Shown here: positions 32,030 through 44,999 of the stretch, one piece after another | Layout: each line of letters begins with the position of its first letter | How positions within the stretch are numbered: the stretch's first letter is position 1 | Notes under the pieces: model-generated | Database searches by the model: none | Told to the model about the DNA's origin: nothing | Seen by the model: the letters and a program-made list of their open reading frames with translations, nothing else | From: Dillenia suffruticosa | Taxonomy: Eukaryota; Streptophyta; Magnoliopsida; Dilleniales; Dilleniaceae | Length of the DNA: 64,000 nucleotides | NCBI GenBank assembly: GCA_033439265.1 | Contig: JAVTVX010000027.1 | Coordinates: 12,911,001-12,975,000, forward strand | Direction: 5' to 3' | Program-made: the position numbers and the translations under genes

Positions 32030-32650
32030 TGTTACGCCCCGAACCGGAGCCGTGAACAGCCGCCGGTTATCTCGGATGTTGACTTTCTATAACCAAACGA
32101 GCAGAACCTCCCAGATTGGTGGTAATCCAGGTAGTTCCTCAGGAAATATCTTCAGAAACTCCTGTACCACCGGGATCTCCTCAAGTTGCGGGCCCTGTAT
32201 GGTGGTATCAATAATGTGGGCCAGATATGCCATACCTCCACAGCGCACCAAACGTTTGGCCTCCATAACAGAAATAACACAGCAGGGTAATACCTGCTTA
32301 TCTCCCATAAAAACCAATGGTGGCTGCCCGGATTTCTTGAATTCAACTTGCTTCGTAAAGCAATCAACTGAAACCAGGTTTGTACTCAACCGGTCCATCC
32401 CTAGAATGGCATCAAGTCGGTCATATTGAGAGGAATCAAATCTGCCTCTAACACGGTATCCTCTATCCTGACCTCGCAGTCACAATATACTAAATCCCGG
32501 ACAATCTGCTCACCAAGAGGAGTATCGGCAAATTTCTGGAAAATTTTACAGTTTATCTCTACGAAATAAGATTTACTCAATTTGATGTGGTTATAGACTC
32601 TAGAGTCATTTGCATTATGTTTGGATCATCTGTGGTCATTTTAAAAATTT
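32030..32650 (-). mobile_element. Truncated Ty3/gypsy remnant: protease/RT linker fused to an LTR end
   Basis: Minus strand. 32650-32116 encodes protease C-terminal sequence (TPLGEQIVRDLVYCDCEVR, VLEADLIPLNMTDL, then GMDRLSTNLVSVDCFTKQVE) and the linker to reverse transcriptase (EEIPVVQEFLKIFPEELP). It then switches at about 32115 into the last ~85 bp of an LTR related to the solo LTR at 13815 (gagcagaacctccc, gtgaacagccgccgg, gttacgcccc). The reverse transcriptase, integrase and nearly all of the LTR are missing. Confidence 0.85.
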
Positions 32651-35600
32651 TTTTATTTCCGACGATTTTGATCAATTTTTGTTTGGGGATGATTGTAACG
32701 GAAAAATTTTTTAGTGAAATTTCTATATCAAACATGAATGATATCATATAGAAAATGAAATAGAATACAATAATGAGTATACCGAGTTGTCGGTGTTACG
32801 GATTGTGCCAAACCTCCCTTCTTAAAAATTATATATATAGCTTCTAAAAATGAAAATATTAATGCCATTTCTTTACTATATATAATTGTAGAAACATGAA
32901 ACTAACAATGCGAGTAAGAAAAAGAAAAATTCTCTTTACGATAAATCAGAAAGAAAGGTCATTTCTGATTCCAATTTATTATTTGTTAAATAATTTTTTT
33001 TCTTTAAAATTTAAGAAAGAGAAGTTTATCCTACGGTGAATATTACCTTTAAAGGACCACAAAAGCTAAGAAATAATAAACAATATAAAATTCGGGATAT
33101 TTTATGTATTTTTTCCTCTTTTTGGACAAATTTCTCTCTTCTATCTTTTTTACTCCCTCTAAAAAAGAGAAATAGGTAAAAATTATTACAAAAAAATTGT
33201 TGAAGTTAGAAATTCTCCTAATTGAGCTATACAAAAAGTAAAAAATAAAAATTTTTGCAAAAGAATTTCATAATAATAATTTTTTAAGAGTAAATTTTAT
33301 CAACAAATTATTAATATTACTCCCTGCCAAGGCGAAGAGAAATGCAGTGAGATGAAGCTATCAAACAAACAATTCAACCGTTATATTAAAATTCATTCTC
33401 GTTAAATATATTAATATATTATATATATATATATAAGAAAATCTAACTCAATTTGTGTTTAAAAGATGTTAGTACGCTATTGCTGATTATTATCACTTAA
33501 TTTGATGTAAGAATAAATCATTGTACTTATTCAAAACTTATAGAACAACATTCATTGTCTTTGTATAATGAAATCCGAAAAAAAAATCTTTTTAAATAAA
33601 TTGGTTTAAAAAAGTTGAGAACAGACTCAACTGAAGTCAAGTAAAAAAAAAAGTTTTAATATAAAAATTATTAATATCTAATTATAAAAATTGTATATTT
33701 TTATAAAAAAATATATATTTATTAAAAATTATTATAATTAAAATAAAATAAAAAAGATAAAATAGAACAAAAATAAAGTGAAATATTAGAAAGAGAGAGA
33801 GCCTAGAATGGATGACATCTTTAGCTAAAATAAGAGTTGGAGATGTGGTCAATTACCTATAGTTTAAGGGACACGTCTTTCTATTTTTCTTATAATGGTC
33901 TCGAGGGCAAGAAAAAAAAGGGGGGGTGGGGGGAGGGGGGGGGTTAGAGATGCGACCGACATTTTTGCTTTGTAGGAGCAGGGGAAGGGGTAGAGGGTGT
34001 CGGTGGTGGTTAGGGTAACCCTTGGGCTCAAGGGAATCAAACGCCTTCGGGGCTGTCTATGTCTTCCTGTTGCTTTCCCGCGTTAATCCACCCCAGATGC
34101 CGACGGTCATCCCATGTGCCCTCTTGATGTTATGGATTATTTTATTATTTTATTTTACCGAAAATAATAATTCAACAATCACAATATTTTATTAATGGTC
34201 GAGAAGTAGCCTTGGCTTGGGAAAGGTAATAAATAGCAGTAGCTCAGATTCAAAATGGAATAAGAAAAAAATGGTTCGCACTCCGTTCATAAGACGAAAT
34301 GAAACTCATTTGAGTTTTTAAATTTTATTAATCATGCAAATAAATACAATTTTTTTAACAAGAACATAAAGTAAAAATAGAGAATATTCATCACTTCAAA
34401 CGGTACAATCTTCCTATGAAAATGAATGTTTAGCAAGTGTACGGCCATTGAATTGCCCTTTCTTCTACCATCTTGCTTTAATCCCTCTTTAAATTTATCA
34501 ATATATAGACTGGTTATAGAAATTTTTCTTTCCAATTTTTGGAGCGCTACAATCACTTAAAAAAAAAAATCATCTTCAAATATAATACGCTTAAAATTCT
34601 CCTTCAGCATCGAGTTTGAGATTTATTTACTATGTCTGTATTTAAATTAAATGTATAAATCTAGCAACATACTTGAAATCAACTTAAAAAGAAAGCAACA
34701 AAAAAAAAAGGTTTATATGAGTTTGAGTTTAACCGTAAACCAATCCAATTTACCTTTAACTTTAATTCTAAACTCATTTTAAAGGGGGAAATTTTGGTTT
34801 GCAGAGGAGGAGAGGAGGAGAAGGGAAAGATTTATTCACTTGGTGGAAATGGAAAGAAAAAAAATAGATATTACTTTCCCTTATTTGGTTGAAATAAAAA
34901 GTAAAGGAGAAGGGAGAAAGAAATGTGTATTTCTCTAAATTGAAAGATAATTTATTCACAAATTTTTATTATAACCCTAATTCGTGTCTATACGTAGAAG
35001 GAAATTTTTTTTAATGCAGATGAAATATTATTTCACTCCTCTTTTACTTTCATCTCGCTTTTCACTCTAAACCAAACAAAAGTAATCTTCTATTTTATCT
35101 TATATTTACTCTCTTTCTTTTTATTTCTCCCACTTTACACCCCCAATCAAACATACCATAAATAAACCAAACATGAGCATCTTACAACTTAGGCGACCTC
35201 ATGGCTAGGGGTGCTACTTGGAGAGCACCTGAAATTAGGGGAGCATAATTTCAATAGAAAAATCAAGTGTAAAATATCTATACATGGCGTTTGATTAGCT
35301 TCTCCCATGGTTTGGTAGTACTGTCGTTGTTGATGTTTTCTTTTGTTTCTTTTTTCTTCTTCCAAACCAAAAAAAAAAAAAAAAAAAAAAAAAAAACAAA
35401 CCGAAAAAAGATAAAAAGGGATACCAATCATTAAAGATGGTCCCTGAGATTATATGTTGAAATCGTGGTAAAGGTGAGAGTGAGTGGTTGAAATTATGGA
35501 GGGCCTCTGCGGTCTAATTTCATTTTCCCACTTCAATCCGAAACGTAACTCCAAAACACACCTCATCTTCATAATTAATCACTGCCTGTGGTGATGCAAT

Positions 35601-35767
35601 TGAAGAAGCAACAAAATTGAGGTAGGGTGGATGAACTCCAACATTAATGACGATGAGTTGCAGAAATTGAAGACCGAAGATATCACAGCAAGGCGAATTG
35701 AACACAAAAACTAAGAAAAATTTACCCATAAATTAAAATTAAAACCCAACAGCAATTAAAGAAGACT
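32651..35767. other. AT-rich intergenic DNA
   Basis: No gene seen. It holds a TA run (33419-33436), a G-rich run (about 33920-33943) followed by ~180 bp of higher GC (33955-34130) without a frame, and a long A-run (about 35369-35396). Frames at 33049-33234, 34332-34556 and 34774-34959 are short and compositionally trivial. Confidence 0.5.
33920..33943 (+). repeat. G-rich run with quadruplex potential
   Basis: Three long G runs separated by single bases (pattern G6-7, T, G6, A, G9-10). This can in principle form an intramolecular quadruplex. It lies in intergenic DNA with no adjacent gene, so no role is inferred. Confidence 0.6.
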
Positions 35768-36248
35768 GTGATGGTTTTTCTCCGATGCGCCAATCTCCCA
35801 ACCTTAAAACGTAGACTCTCTTTCTTGGATTCGATTATTCAAGATTTTCGTTTCCAATTTTCTTCATATTTTGCAAAATTCTCTTTCCGCCAATGCCTGT
35901 GTTCTTCATCTCTTCCATGGCTGCGCGAACAAGCCGGTTCCGTTTCCTCCATTCCATTGCAATCAGAGTTGGGCTTATTCTCTTCTTGGGCTTGAAGATG
36001 GGCATAGATTTGAGAAGATCTTGGATGAGTTTCTCTTGAATTTGGGTGCTTCAGTAAATCATACGCCTGAACCTGAGATTGGACTTGACTTAATTGAACT
36101 TTCGTCTTGGGCCCATTTTGCTTGGATTCTGATTATTTTTAACGATTCTTCCCAAATGACCCTAATACCTCTCACTTTTGGTGGTTTAAATAAAAGATTT
36201 GCCCCTTTTCCGATCCAAATCAGCTTTTCATGGAAACATGAAAGTTAG
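35768..36248 (+). other. Possible small or decayed gene start
   Basis: An ATG at 35768 opens a 75-codon frame with an Arg/Ser/Phe-rich, acid-poor N-terminus (FLRCANLPTLKRRLSFL) that could be an organelle targeting peptide. It stops at 35995. A second frame (35871-36248), shifted relative to the first, continues with more ordinary composition (HRFEKILDEFLLNLGASV, then EPEIGLDLIELSSWA). Joined by one frameshift these could be a decayed host coding exon. I recognise no family. Confidence 0.25.
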
Positions 36249-38070
36249 ATCTCAATTTTATTTTTCCAATACTATTTGAATCACCTAATCGGATAACTAT
36301 ATCTTAAGTTATAAGACCACAATATTTTGATTACTAAACTCTTTTGGGTTGAGTGGTTAGGTTCTTCTTTAATCAGATATCTTGAGTTCGAGTTCTGAAA
36401 ATAACGAAAAAAGATTTGAGAGAATCAACTCTTAAAATAGACCCTAATACCAACAGTGAAAAAGAAAAAAGAATGCTCAATTTTGGTTATTTGATTTAAT
36501 GCAAGTTCTGTCTTCCCTTGAGCTCGATCTTTGATTTTCACTCCATTTCAATACTAAAAGTATAATTATATTATTTGAATAGGAAATCTAATGAATTTTA
36601 TCCAAAAATATGTGATAAATTCTAGAGATTTAAGTCCAAAAAATATATAAAAAGACTTCAGCGATCTAAACATATACCAAAATGGGTAAAATCCAAATTT
36701 TTAAAAATTTTATTCTTTTTTTTTTTGTGAGGAAAAAATCTTTCTAAACTTTCCTTGAATATCTGACCCGATGGTTGATGCCACGGGGAATAAAAAATTT
36801 TCATTGTGCATATCACCTTTAATTCCAATATTGCGAAAAATAATAAAAGCATTCGACGTAAAGTAGTTAGGTTTCAATTTATATAAACCATGAGTAAGAA
36901 TACTTGAATCAAATAAATAACTATTCTTTAATAAACTGAAACATCTATGTCCAATTTTAATTAATAAACCCAGAAACATTAAGCGTTGAAACAAAAATGA
37001 AGTTTCCTGAAATTGAAGGTACATTAGAGAGTTCAAGGATCAAGTGGTAAGTCTCTATGCCTTCAATTGAAGTCTTTATATGAATGTCCCAAGCCGACAG
37101 CCTGGTAGTCACAATCACTCTCCCCCAACCCTGAGATCCAGAATTCGAATTCTTGTGTAACAAAAAAAAAGCCGTCTTTATATGAATTCCCATGAACAAA
37201 AAAGTCCTCATTTGACTCACTCGTAAATAATCCCGATATCATATACTGGACACATGATAATAGCACCAGAACTGATTCACCAGATATTATTCAAAACTTC
37301 AAATAAGTTTGATTCAAAACATATATTGAGTGGGCTTAGTATAGGTAGGACTGCATTTTGAGGCTGGGACTTCGCCTCCGGGGTGGCGTCTCTCCACCAC
37401 AAATTTTCATAGTTTAGCAAATAGTTCCACTATGCGGTACACATCCGGATATACAGAGATTATATACAGTATTTCCAAGTTCTGTTGTTCTCTAAGAGTA
37501 AGACCTTGATTGTCAGAGAGAAACAAATATTTACTCCATTGATGCACAAATCAATGCAAAGCTTAACACGACAAGGTGATTAGAGTAACCTTTCATTTGC
37601 CTTTTACAAGAGGAGGCACTTGACCAAATTTTCTTCTTTACTAGGTACATGCTTCTCAATTCCGCATGGGGTAAAATGGAAAGCTTACGAACAGCACCAT
37701 GAGAAAATTGGTTACCTTATGAGAATGCTTCTTGAAGAAATTTATTAATGAATACAATAAAAACAACTATAAGGCTCCATTGTGCATCTTTACATCAGCT
37801 TGTAATGTCAGGATACATGGAACACCGATTAAGCCATGTCGTAATAAGGTCCACGAAGGCATTCTCACTTTTAACGATTAATTGCACAAACTATAAAGTG
37901 CAAACTTGCAACTTTCAATTTCTGAATTATTATGTCAACTCTTTAAGATGCAAAAGTTCTCATACTTAAACCTAACCCTGTTCCTCTGGCACTGCACTTT
38001 CACACCCCAGCAACAAGCAAATGACTGAATACCTGTTTTAAAGGTTCCTTATTAGTAGATTCCTAAGTAA
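36249..38070. other. intergenic DNA without a supported gene
   Basis: Several 60-110-codon minus-strand frames overlap at 36658-37266 in different registers with no domain or consistent coding character. I see no transposon ends. Confidence 0.4.
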
Positions 38071-39480
38071 TTACGCAGACTTCTTTAATTGACCAAGTAA
38101 TTTGTCAAGCAAACAGCCATCGTTGCACATCAACATCAAATTGCAAACACTGGTGAGAAAGAATAGGTGAAGAGAATGAGAGGAGAGAGAAGTTTTTTTT
38201 CTTTTTTTTTGGGGGGGGGGGGGAGTTAAGGGGTTCTCCATTATTGTACCTTTCGTGTGGATGGAACTGCTTGTGTTACATTCTCCTGTGAGAAATCCCC
38301 ATAAAACACTGGCACGACCAGTTTCCAAAGTGTCACGCTGCTCGGCTCCCTTTACATCTTCATTTCTTTCGACCTCCTCACTATCACCCTTTTTACAATT
38401 CACAACTGTCTTGGCAAGAAGCTGCTTGGACCCATGCTCCAAGTTGCTTTTCTTGCTTTCCTGGAGCTCTACCTCCATGCGCCTAGCAACACAACCACCT
38501 GCTCTTAAAGCATGGAAAGTCGACCCACTAGCTTCCGCATCTTTCTTTGGTTATCACAACTGATATTTTCCTCACATGCATCTTTTTTCCTCATCTATCT
38601 TCATTTCTTCACAAATCCCAGAGAGGCACCAGGTATTTCTCCTTCTTCTATCTCTTCCACTCGAATCACACAAGGTGAAGAGTCCATGTCATTACTAGCA
38701 GGACATGGTATCTTTTCCTCTCTCCCTTTTCTTGAATGTCATGTCCCAAATTTTCCACCGCATGAGTCCCTGCCGAAGTACTTGTCCTATAATAAATTTT
38801 CACTTGGTTCACGAAATTCAGCTGTCATACCCAGAACCAAATCTATCAAACTCCACTCATTACCATAACCTTCACCTCTTCGGACTCCACTATATCCTCC
38901 TCCATAAGCTCTTCAAGCAAATTTTTCACATGGCTGATCTTGCCCATCTCTCAATTTAAAACCACTGACACCACTTTGATCATTCACAAAAATCAAGTTT
39001 GAACACACAAACTTTCTGTACCCGCCACCTTCTGTTCATCTTTTGCAGTAACCAACATGTTACTATCCTGCATGTCATGTTCCAAAATTTTCATTCCTGA
39101 AGTAGTTCTCGCTTTACCAATTTAACCTGATTTACAAACTTCACTTATGACCCCCCACATCCAGATTCGGATCAAAACCCTCGAAACCCATCGAATTGCA
39201 CTTATCACTGTCCACAAGATTTTTCTTTCCTTGATCAAGATCATCTTGACTCTTTGTTCATACAAAACTGTCAATGCCACTCTTATTTTTCACCAAAATC
39301 GAGTTCAAGAGCACAAGACTATCATTCCTAACCATTTTCTGATCATCTTTCCCCAAATTAACCTCATTCTTTGCTTATTCATGTACTCTCTTATTTCCTT
39401 TAGCCACAGTAACGTCAAAATACAACATGTTTTCAGGCATCAGAACTATTGTCATTTGTTGTAATCCAATCTTTCTTGTA
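38071..39480 (-). pseudogene. Degenerate coding region of an unknown Glu/Lys/Ser-rich protein
   Basis: Read on the minus strand from 39480 down, three frames alternate and each gives stretches of protein-like composition broken by stops: LVLLNSILVKNKSGIDSF, DDLDQGKKNLVDSDKCNS, PCVIRVEEIEEGEIPGASL, then an open 135-codon frame from 38478 (MEVELQESKKSNLEHGSKQ and onward) that loses character after about 38250, where AAAGGTACAA could be a splice donor. Parts look internally repetitive (two NLxHDxQ-type and two DQ/EQK-type segments). About 150 bp upstream, 39760-39610 resembles a transcribed leader with a possible donor (aacgggtgaacg). The most likely reading is a decayed host gene exon; a rapidly evolving live gene with unusual splicing cannot be excluded. 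Confidence 0.35.
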
Positions 39481-39769
39481 CAATATCTTCAATTAAGACA
39501 AGAAGAATAAAGAAAATTATAATCAACCCCTAGAAATTTGAAAAAAAAAAATAGGAAGTTATGCAATGGGAGATAAAAAGCAAGCATACAGAAAAAGAAA
39601 AAGACATGGAAATAAGACGTTCACCCGTTGGAATCGGAGTTTGTGACAGAGATTCAGAGTGGCTGTAGCAGTAAGAGAGAAGTAAAAGGAGAGTGGAGTA
39701 TGTTTTGCTTTTGAGATGTGACTCGCGGTGTGCCAGGAAAGTAAAAGATGATGCCTCTTCTGACTCTGA

Positions 39770-41480
39770 GGGTTTTAAGGTTTTGAATATCCATTTCTCT
39801 TTTTAATCTCTCTCGAGAACACTGTACGAAATTCCAAATGAACGGAACCGCGGCCAGAAAATAATTTCAGGGGCGAAGTCCGGTATCCTCTTGAAAAATC
39901 TACCCATGCTTTAAACTGTTTTTTGAAAAAAAAATTGGATCGAGACGGTATTCATGAAATTAGAAAAAGCATGGGTTCCCAAAGATCAGTGGGCATCGAT
40001 GAAGGACATTTTTAAAATATATTGATCTTATAAAAAAAATTATGTACGAGAGAGATTTTATCGATATAAAAATCTACGAGAGTTTAAATTAAACCTTCCT
40101 GATTAACATTGAAATTCATCATAATTTAGCATTAATTCGTCTCTTTTTTTAATTGTGATAGATAAAATAACAAAAAGTATACAAAATGAAATACTATAAT
40201 ATATATTCTTGACAAATGATTTAATATTGATCGATAAAATCAGAGAAGATATTAGTGTTGAATTGAATTTATAAAGAGATACATTAAAATTTAAAAGATT
40301 TAAATTGAATCAATCAAAATTGAGTATATGAAAATATGTTTGATAACAGTTATCGGAATGATGAAAAAATAATTAAATTAAAGAACAAAATTTATCAAAT
40401 AATAAATGTTTTAAATATTTTGGATCCATTATTCAAAACGATAACAATATGATCGAAATATAAATCATAGATCCAAATGGATTATATGAAATGAAGAAAT
40501 ATATTTAGAATTTTTTAAGATCGTACAATGTCATTGTAGTTGAAGAAAAAATTTTATAAAAATATAGTAAAATCTGTATTATTGTATAGTATCGAGTGTT
40601 GAATAATTAAATAATAACAAGATCATGAAAATAGTTATTATTGAAATAAGAATACTTATATGGTTATTTAGTAAAATTATAAAAGATATGATTATAAATG
40701 AAGAAATATATACCGAGTTAAGAATGAATTCAAATGTAAATAAATAAGAAAATATCGCTTAAAATAGTTTTAATATGGTAATAAAAATTCAAAATCGCAC
40801 CAAAAGTAAGATTTTAAATATAGAAAATTAATAAAAAAGTTGGGTAAACTATTAAAAATCTGGATACAAATTATTCACTATTTTTATTTTTATTTTATAT
40901 TTTTGTTTAATTTTCTCTATTTTTGTTTTTAAATTTGGATTTTATATTTTTTTTCTCTTTTGTATTGATTTTTTAAACGATCCGTTATCAAAATTTGAAA
41001 TTAAAATTTAACTTAATATTGTTATATTTAAAAAACAAAAGTTAATATTTTAAAAGAATAAATATTTTCACTTATTTTTACAAAATAACCTATATCTACA
41101 ATCAATTAGTTTAGTGAGATATAATACTAAATATTTTATCTAAATTTTTATATTTGATTCACGACTTAAGTATGGAGTAAATTACGTTAGGAAAGTAATA
41201 TTTTAAAATATATTATTATAAATCTCAAATTATATTAATTAAAATATAATTTTAAATATCGATCGGTATAATAAAAAAAAAGAGGAAACGGGAGAGTGAA
41301 ATCATTTTCAAATAATGTACACCAGGAAGTCTCAATTGAGAAGAATCCATCGTGAAAAAGGGTACTCTTTTGGATAATTTTTTGGATAATACTTTGCAAT
41401 TCATTCAAGAACCAAGAAGAGTGGTTAGATCCTTATCCAGATGTTGATGTACAATCAATGATTCGCAAGGGTATTCAGCC
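39770..41480. other. very AT-rich intergenic DNA
   Basis: No reading frame, repeat array or element end recognised. Confidence 0.5.
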
Positions 41481-41488
41481 CATCTACT

Positions 41489-41583
41489 TCACATCTGTCA
41501 TGCGAGGCTTGTCCACAAAACATGTCCAGCGTTATTGAAAAGACTGAAAACCTCTGCCTCTTCAATTAATGTTACCTGAAAAA
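41489..41583 (-). CDS. Possible terminal exon of an unrecognised host gene
   Basis: On the minus strand a TTTTTTCAG acceptor at about 41590-41582 precedes an open stretch encoding VTLIEEAEVFSLFNNAGHV and a few more residues, then TGA. This could be the last exon of a gene whose upstream exons lie to the right, in which case Copia-1 (starting at 41916, ~330 bp upstream) sits in its last intron. No matching upstream exon was recognised beyond 49155, so this stays tentative. Confidence 0.25.
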
Positions 41584-41915
41584 ACCAAATTCAATTCAAT
41601 ATATTTCTGGACCTTCCATTAACTTAGCAAAAGTCTAAGTGCTGCCCAAATACCAAATAGCAAATGTTCTGGTTAATGCAGACTGAAGCCAGACAATTAT
41701 AATGCAATTGCGTTAAACATAACCCCCCCCCTCCCCAACCCCCCAAAAAAAACCACGTGTCCATATAAAATTGTCATATAGAAAGAGATGAGGCAATGAG
41801 TTGTAGCTCGTAGCTTGTTGCTTGTATCTTGTGAGAGTAGATTGGAATAAGCCATTGCTTCCAACTTCATTTAATGTTAAAATAGGCACGAGAAAACAGT
41901 TTCTACTTTGAACAT

Positions 41916-42391
41916 TGTTGGATTTATATGCACACGTATATGTGGAAGTGTGATAACTATTTTTGAAATCGTAAAAGTTTAGATTTTTTTAGTATACCTT
42001 AATGAACAGATCGTAGAAAATTTGAAAACCACTAGTTTTACACGAGCTATTTTACCGTTGGGATGATAACCACGAAACTCGAACTATCACTATAATATCA
42101 CAATACCGTAACACCGCAATTTAAATCTAGCAACAAAGACGGCAAAAACTCTCTACATAGAATTTTTCTCTAACCCTTACTCTCAAGGATGTGTGTTCTC
42201 TCTCAATTGTATCGTCACCCCAACTGTTGTGCAATTGTTGTGTTACCTAGGATTTTTCCCCAGTTTCTTCCGTAACCACAAATGAAAGGATATTCAAATC
42301 ACATAGATTATCATATTAGGAATATGGAAAGTGGGATAATTCCCATTTTCCATACATGGAAACATGCCCCACGTGGGCATTAATTCCATCA
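41916..42391 (-). repeat. Copia-1 3' LTR (476 bp)
   Basis: Ends TGTTGGATTTATAT and GGGCATTAATTCCATCA. It matches the other LTR over its full length with scattered substitutions and small indels (for example caaggatgtgtgttctctct is shared). Confidence 0.95.
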
Positions 42392-42400
42392 TCTCCCACT
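42392..42400 (-). promoter_or_regulatory. Copia-1 polypurine tract
   Basis: tctcccact on the plus strand is AGTGGGAGA on the sense strand, abutting the 3' LTR. The same motif abuts the Copia-2 3' LTR. Confidence 0.85.
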
Positions 42401-43544
42401 TGCACACGATAACATTTTTATCCGTCACGAAATTACAACTTATGCGATCTCTTATATCACCTTGTTGGATTTTCATACAAGATCGGATGTCGTACGACTG
42501 ACGAGTATATCTGCCAGCAAAAATTTCTCGATATACATGTTAGGATGATCGATGAGTTATAGTTAGTATGAAAAAGTCTCACAATACCCCAGACTCAACA
42601 CAATTATATCTATCGAGCCACTTTTCTCATCGAAAGTGATCCCTAATATTGCTCAAATGTGTATTTATTATTACGCTCGTATCCCAACGTAAATAAATAT
42701 AATAGACCGGTTGGTAAATACAATACAACGATATAATGTTGATTAGTCTTTCTTTCCCAAATTCGAATCCATCGGCCTCAATTCAGCTGTTTTCCTAGAC
42801 CTATCCCTTAGACCTCAATTTATCTTTCGGGTCATAGGTAAACAGATTAAAATAGTAAATACTGAATCGAGACTTCTAAAAACAGCCGAAAGTAAAATAA
42901 GAGTATTAGAAATCCCACCCAATAAATCTCGGGTCTCACACAGTGGAAACGGGGATCTAGATTAAATCATCGTCTCATGTAATAACTCCCACTATCTTTA
43001 GTCATTTATCACACGCGGTATTAAACGAGGGCCACAGTATCAATCCCTCATTTTTCAAAAAAGTCATATATTAGATTTCTCTAACACTGTGTAAATACGG
43101 AACTCAGTCTATACATAAAACTCTAACCACAGATCTCAGAGTGAGTGACTTAAAGATAATATCACTATCGCAGGTGATATCTGAGATTTCAAATCTGATT
43201 ACTCATAGGCAAAATTGATATGGGTATTTCAATGTCGGTCATATCCCAGATGACCTTATCCTGAACACATATCAGGGTGATTTGTATTCTAACTGGGCCA
43301 CTCTCAATGCCTCTTACGACTAGAAACTATTTTATCTCCGCTTACTCAGAGTTGGAGGTAGTCACTCGTGTGAGAGAGTCGACTTCGTCTGCCTGAAATA
43401 TATTTTATTACATCAAACTATACATGATATAAACAAGTGTATTGTTTAAGAAAAAATAATAACTCAATTGTGACTGAATAATGCACAAAATCATATATAA
43501 ATATAATAAGTATCATATCGTCAACTTAGTACAAAATGAGAAAT

Positions 43545-44930
43545 GTCAAAATATTCTCAAACCCAATGATTCTTTATGTGTTACAATGAGTCTCTAGCGA
43601 TGGATTTGGTGAAGGAGTCAGCCACCATACTGTGTGTCAAGATCTACTTGACGGTCACTTCACCCTTTTCGATAATATTTCTAACAAAATTATATATGGT
43701 GTCGTTGTATTTAGTTCTACTATGATACCTAGGGTCTCGGGTGTAGACTATAGCGGCCTAATTATCACAATAGATTATCACCGGTCTCCCACTATCAGCT
43801 ACAACTCTTAAGTCGTCTAATAGTCTCTGGAGCCAAACACTCTCCTGAACTGCGACCAAGCAAGCTACGAACTTAGCCTCCATCGTAGATAGAGTTACAC
43901 AGATCTGCTTCTTGCTGCTTCAAGAAATGGTACCACCATTGAGCAAGAAGGCAAAACCTGATATCGATTTGCGTTTATGCAGATCACCACCACAATCGGC
44001 ATTTGAATATCCCACAAAACGCAAATCATCTCTCTCATAACACAAGGAGTAGTTCGCAGTTTTCTTGAGATATCTAAAAATCTTTTTCACTACTCTCCGG
44101 TGACTCATTCCAGGACTTGATTGATATCTATTCATCAAACCGACTACGTAATATATGTCTGGTCGTGTACACAATATCGCATACATCAGACTTCCCACTG
44201 CGCTAGAATAAGAGATTTTACTCATCTCCCTTATTTCTTCCTGAGTTTTCGGGCACATCTCAAAACTTAGACCATCATACTTGGTGATTGGAGTATCAAT
44301 GGGATTACTATCACTCATCCCAAAACGTTCAAGAATTTTCCTAATGTAGGTCTCTTGTGAAAGAGCCAACATTCTTCTGGAACGATCCCTCTGGATCTTA
44401 ACTCCAATGATGAACTCAGCTTTACCCATATCTTTCATGTCGAAACTTGATGACAACCATATCTTAATTATCATCAGATACTCAATGTTATTCCCGGCCA
44501 ACATTATATCGTCCACATATAGGGACAGGATCACAAAAAGAGTCATCAGATCATATCAGATAGACACAATGATCCTTCTCAATCATTGTAAAACCATATA
44601 ATATCACCTCCTCATGAAATCTTAGGTACAACCGCCTGGATGATTGTTTCAAACCATATATAGACTTCCGAAATTGACAGACTTTATCCTCATGACCTAC
44701 TAGAACGAACCTAGAGGGCTGCTCCATGTAGATCTTCTCATCCAAATTTTCGTTAAGGAAAGCGATCTTTACGTCCATTTGATACAACTCTAGATCCATA
44801 TTTGCGATAATCACCAAAAGTAAACGGATCGATATAAATTTGACTACAGGGGAGAAAGTCTACTCGTAGTCAATACCCCTTGTCTGTGTGTAACCCTTGG
44901 CTACTAAACGGGTCTTGTATCTCTCCACCG
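43545..44930 (-). pseudogene. Copia-1 reverse transcriptase and RNase H remnant
   Basis: The 44817-44551 frame reads ELYQMDVKIAFLNENLDEK and VCQFRKSIYGLKQSSRRLY, the fingers/palm of copia reverse transcriptase. After a frameshift, 44546-43920 reads SLYVDDIMLAGNN with intact YVDD (44508-44519), then MKDMGKAEFIIGVKI, CTRPDIYYVVGLMNRY and the RNase H start (GYSNADCGGDLHKRKSIS). Downstream to about 43545 the frame continues with a stop in DN-AAIVYTRDP. The shift between the first two blocks inactivates it. Confidence 0.9.
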
Positions 44931-44999
44931 ATCTGTCGGCCTTTCTTTTGATTTTGAGAATCCACTTGTTCCTAATGGTCTTTCTGTTCTCAGGTAGGT

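Noticed and set aside
32052..32429. 125-codon plus-strand frame
   Set aside because: Mirror of the minus-strand gypsy protease/RT-linker coding sequence.
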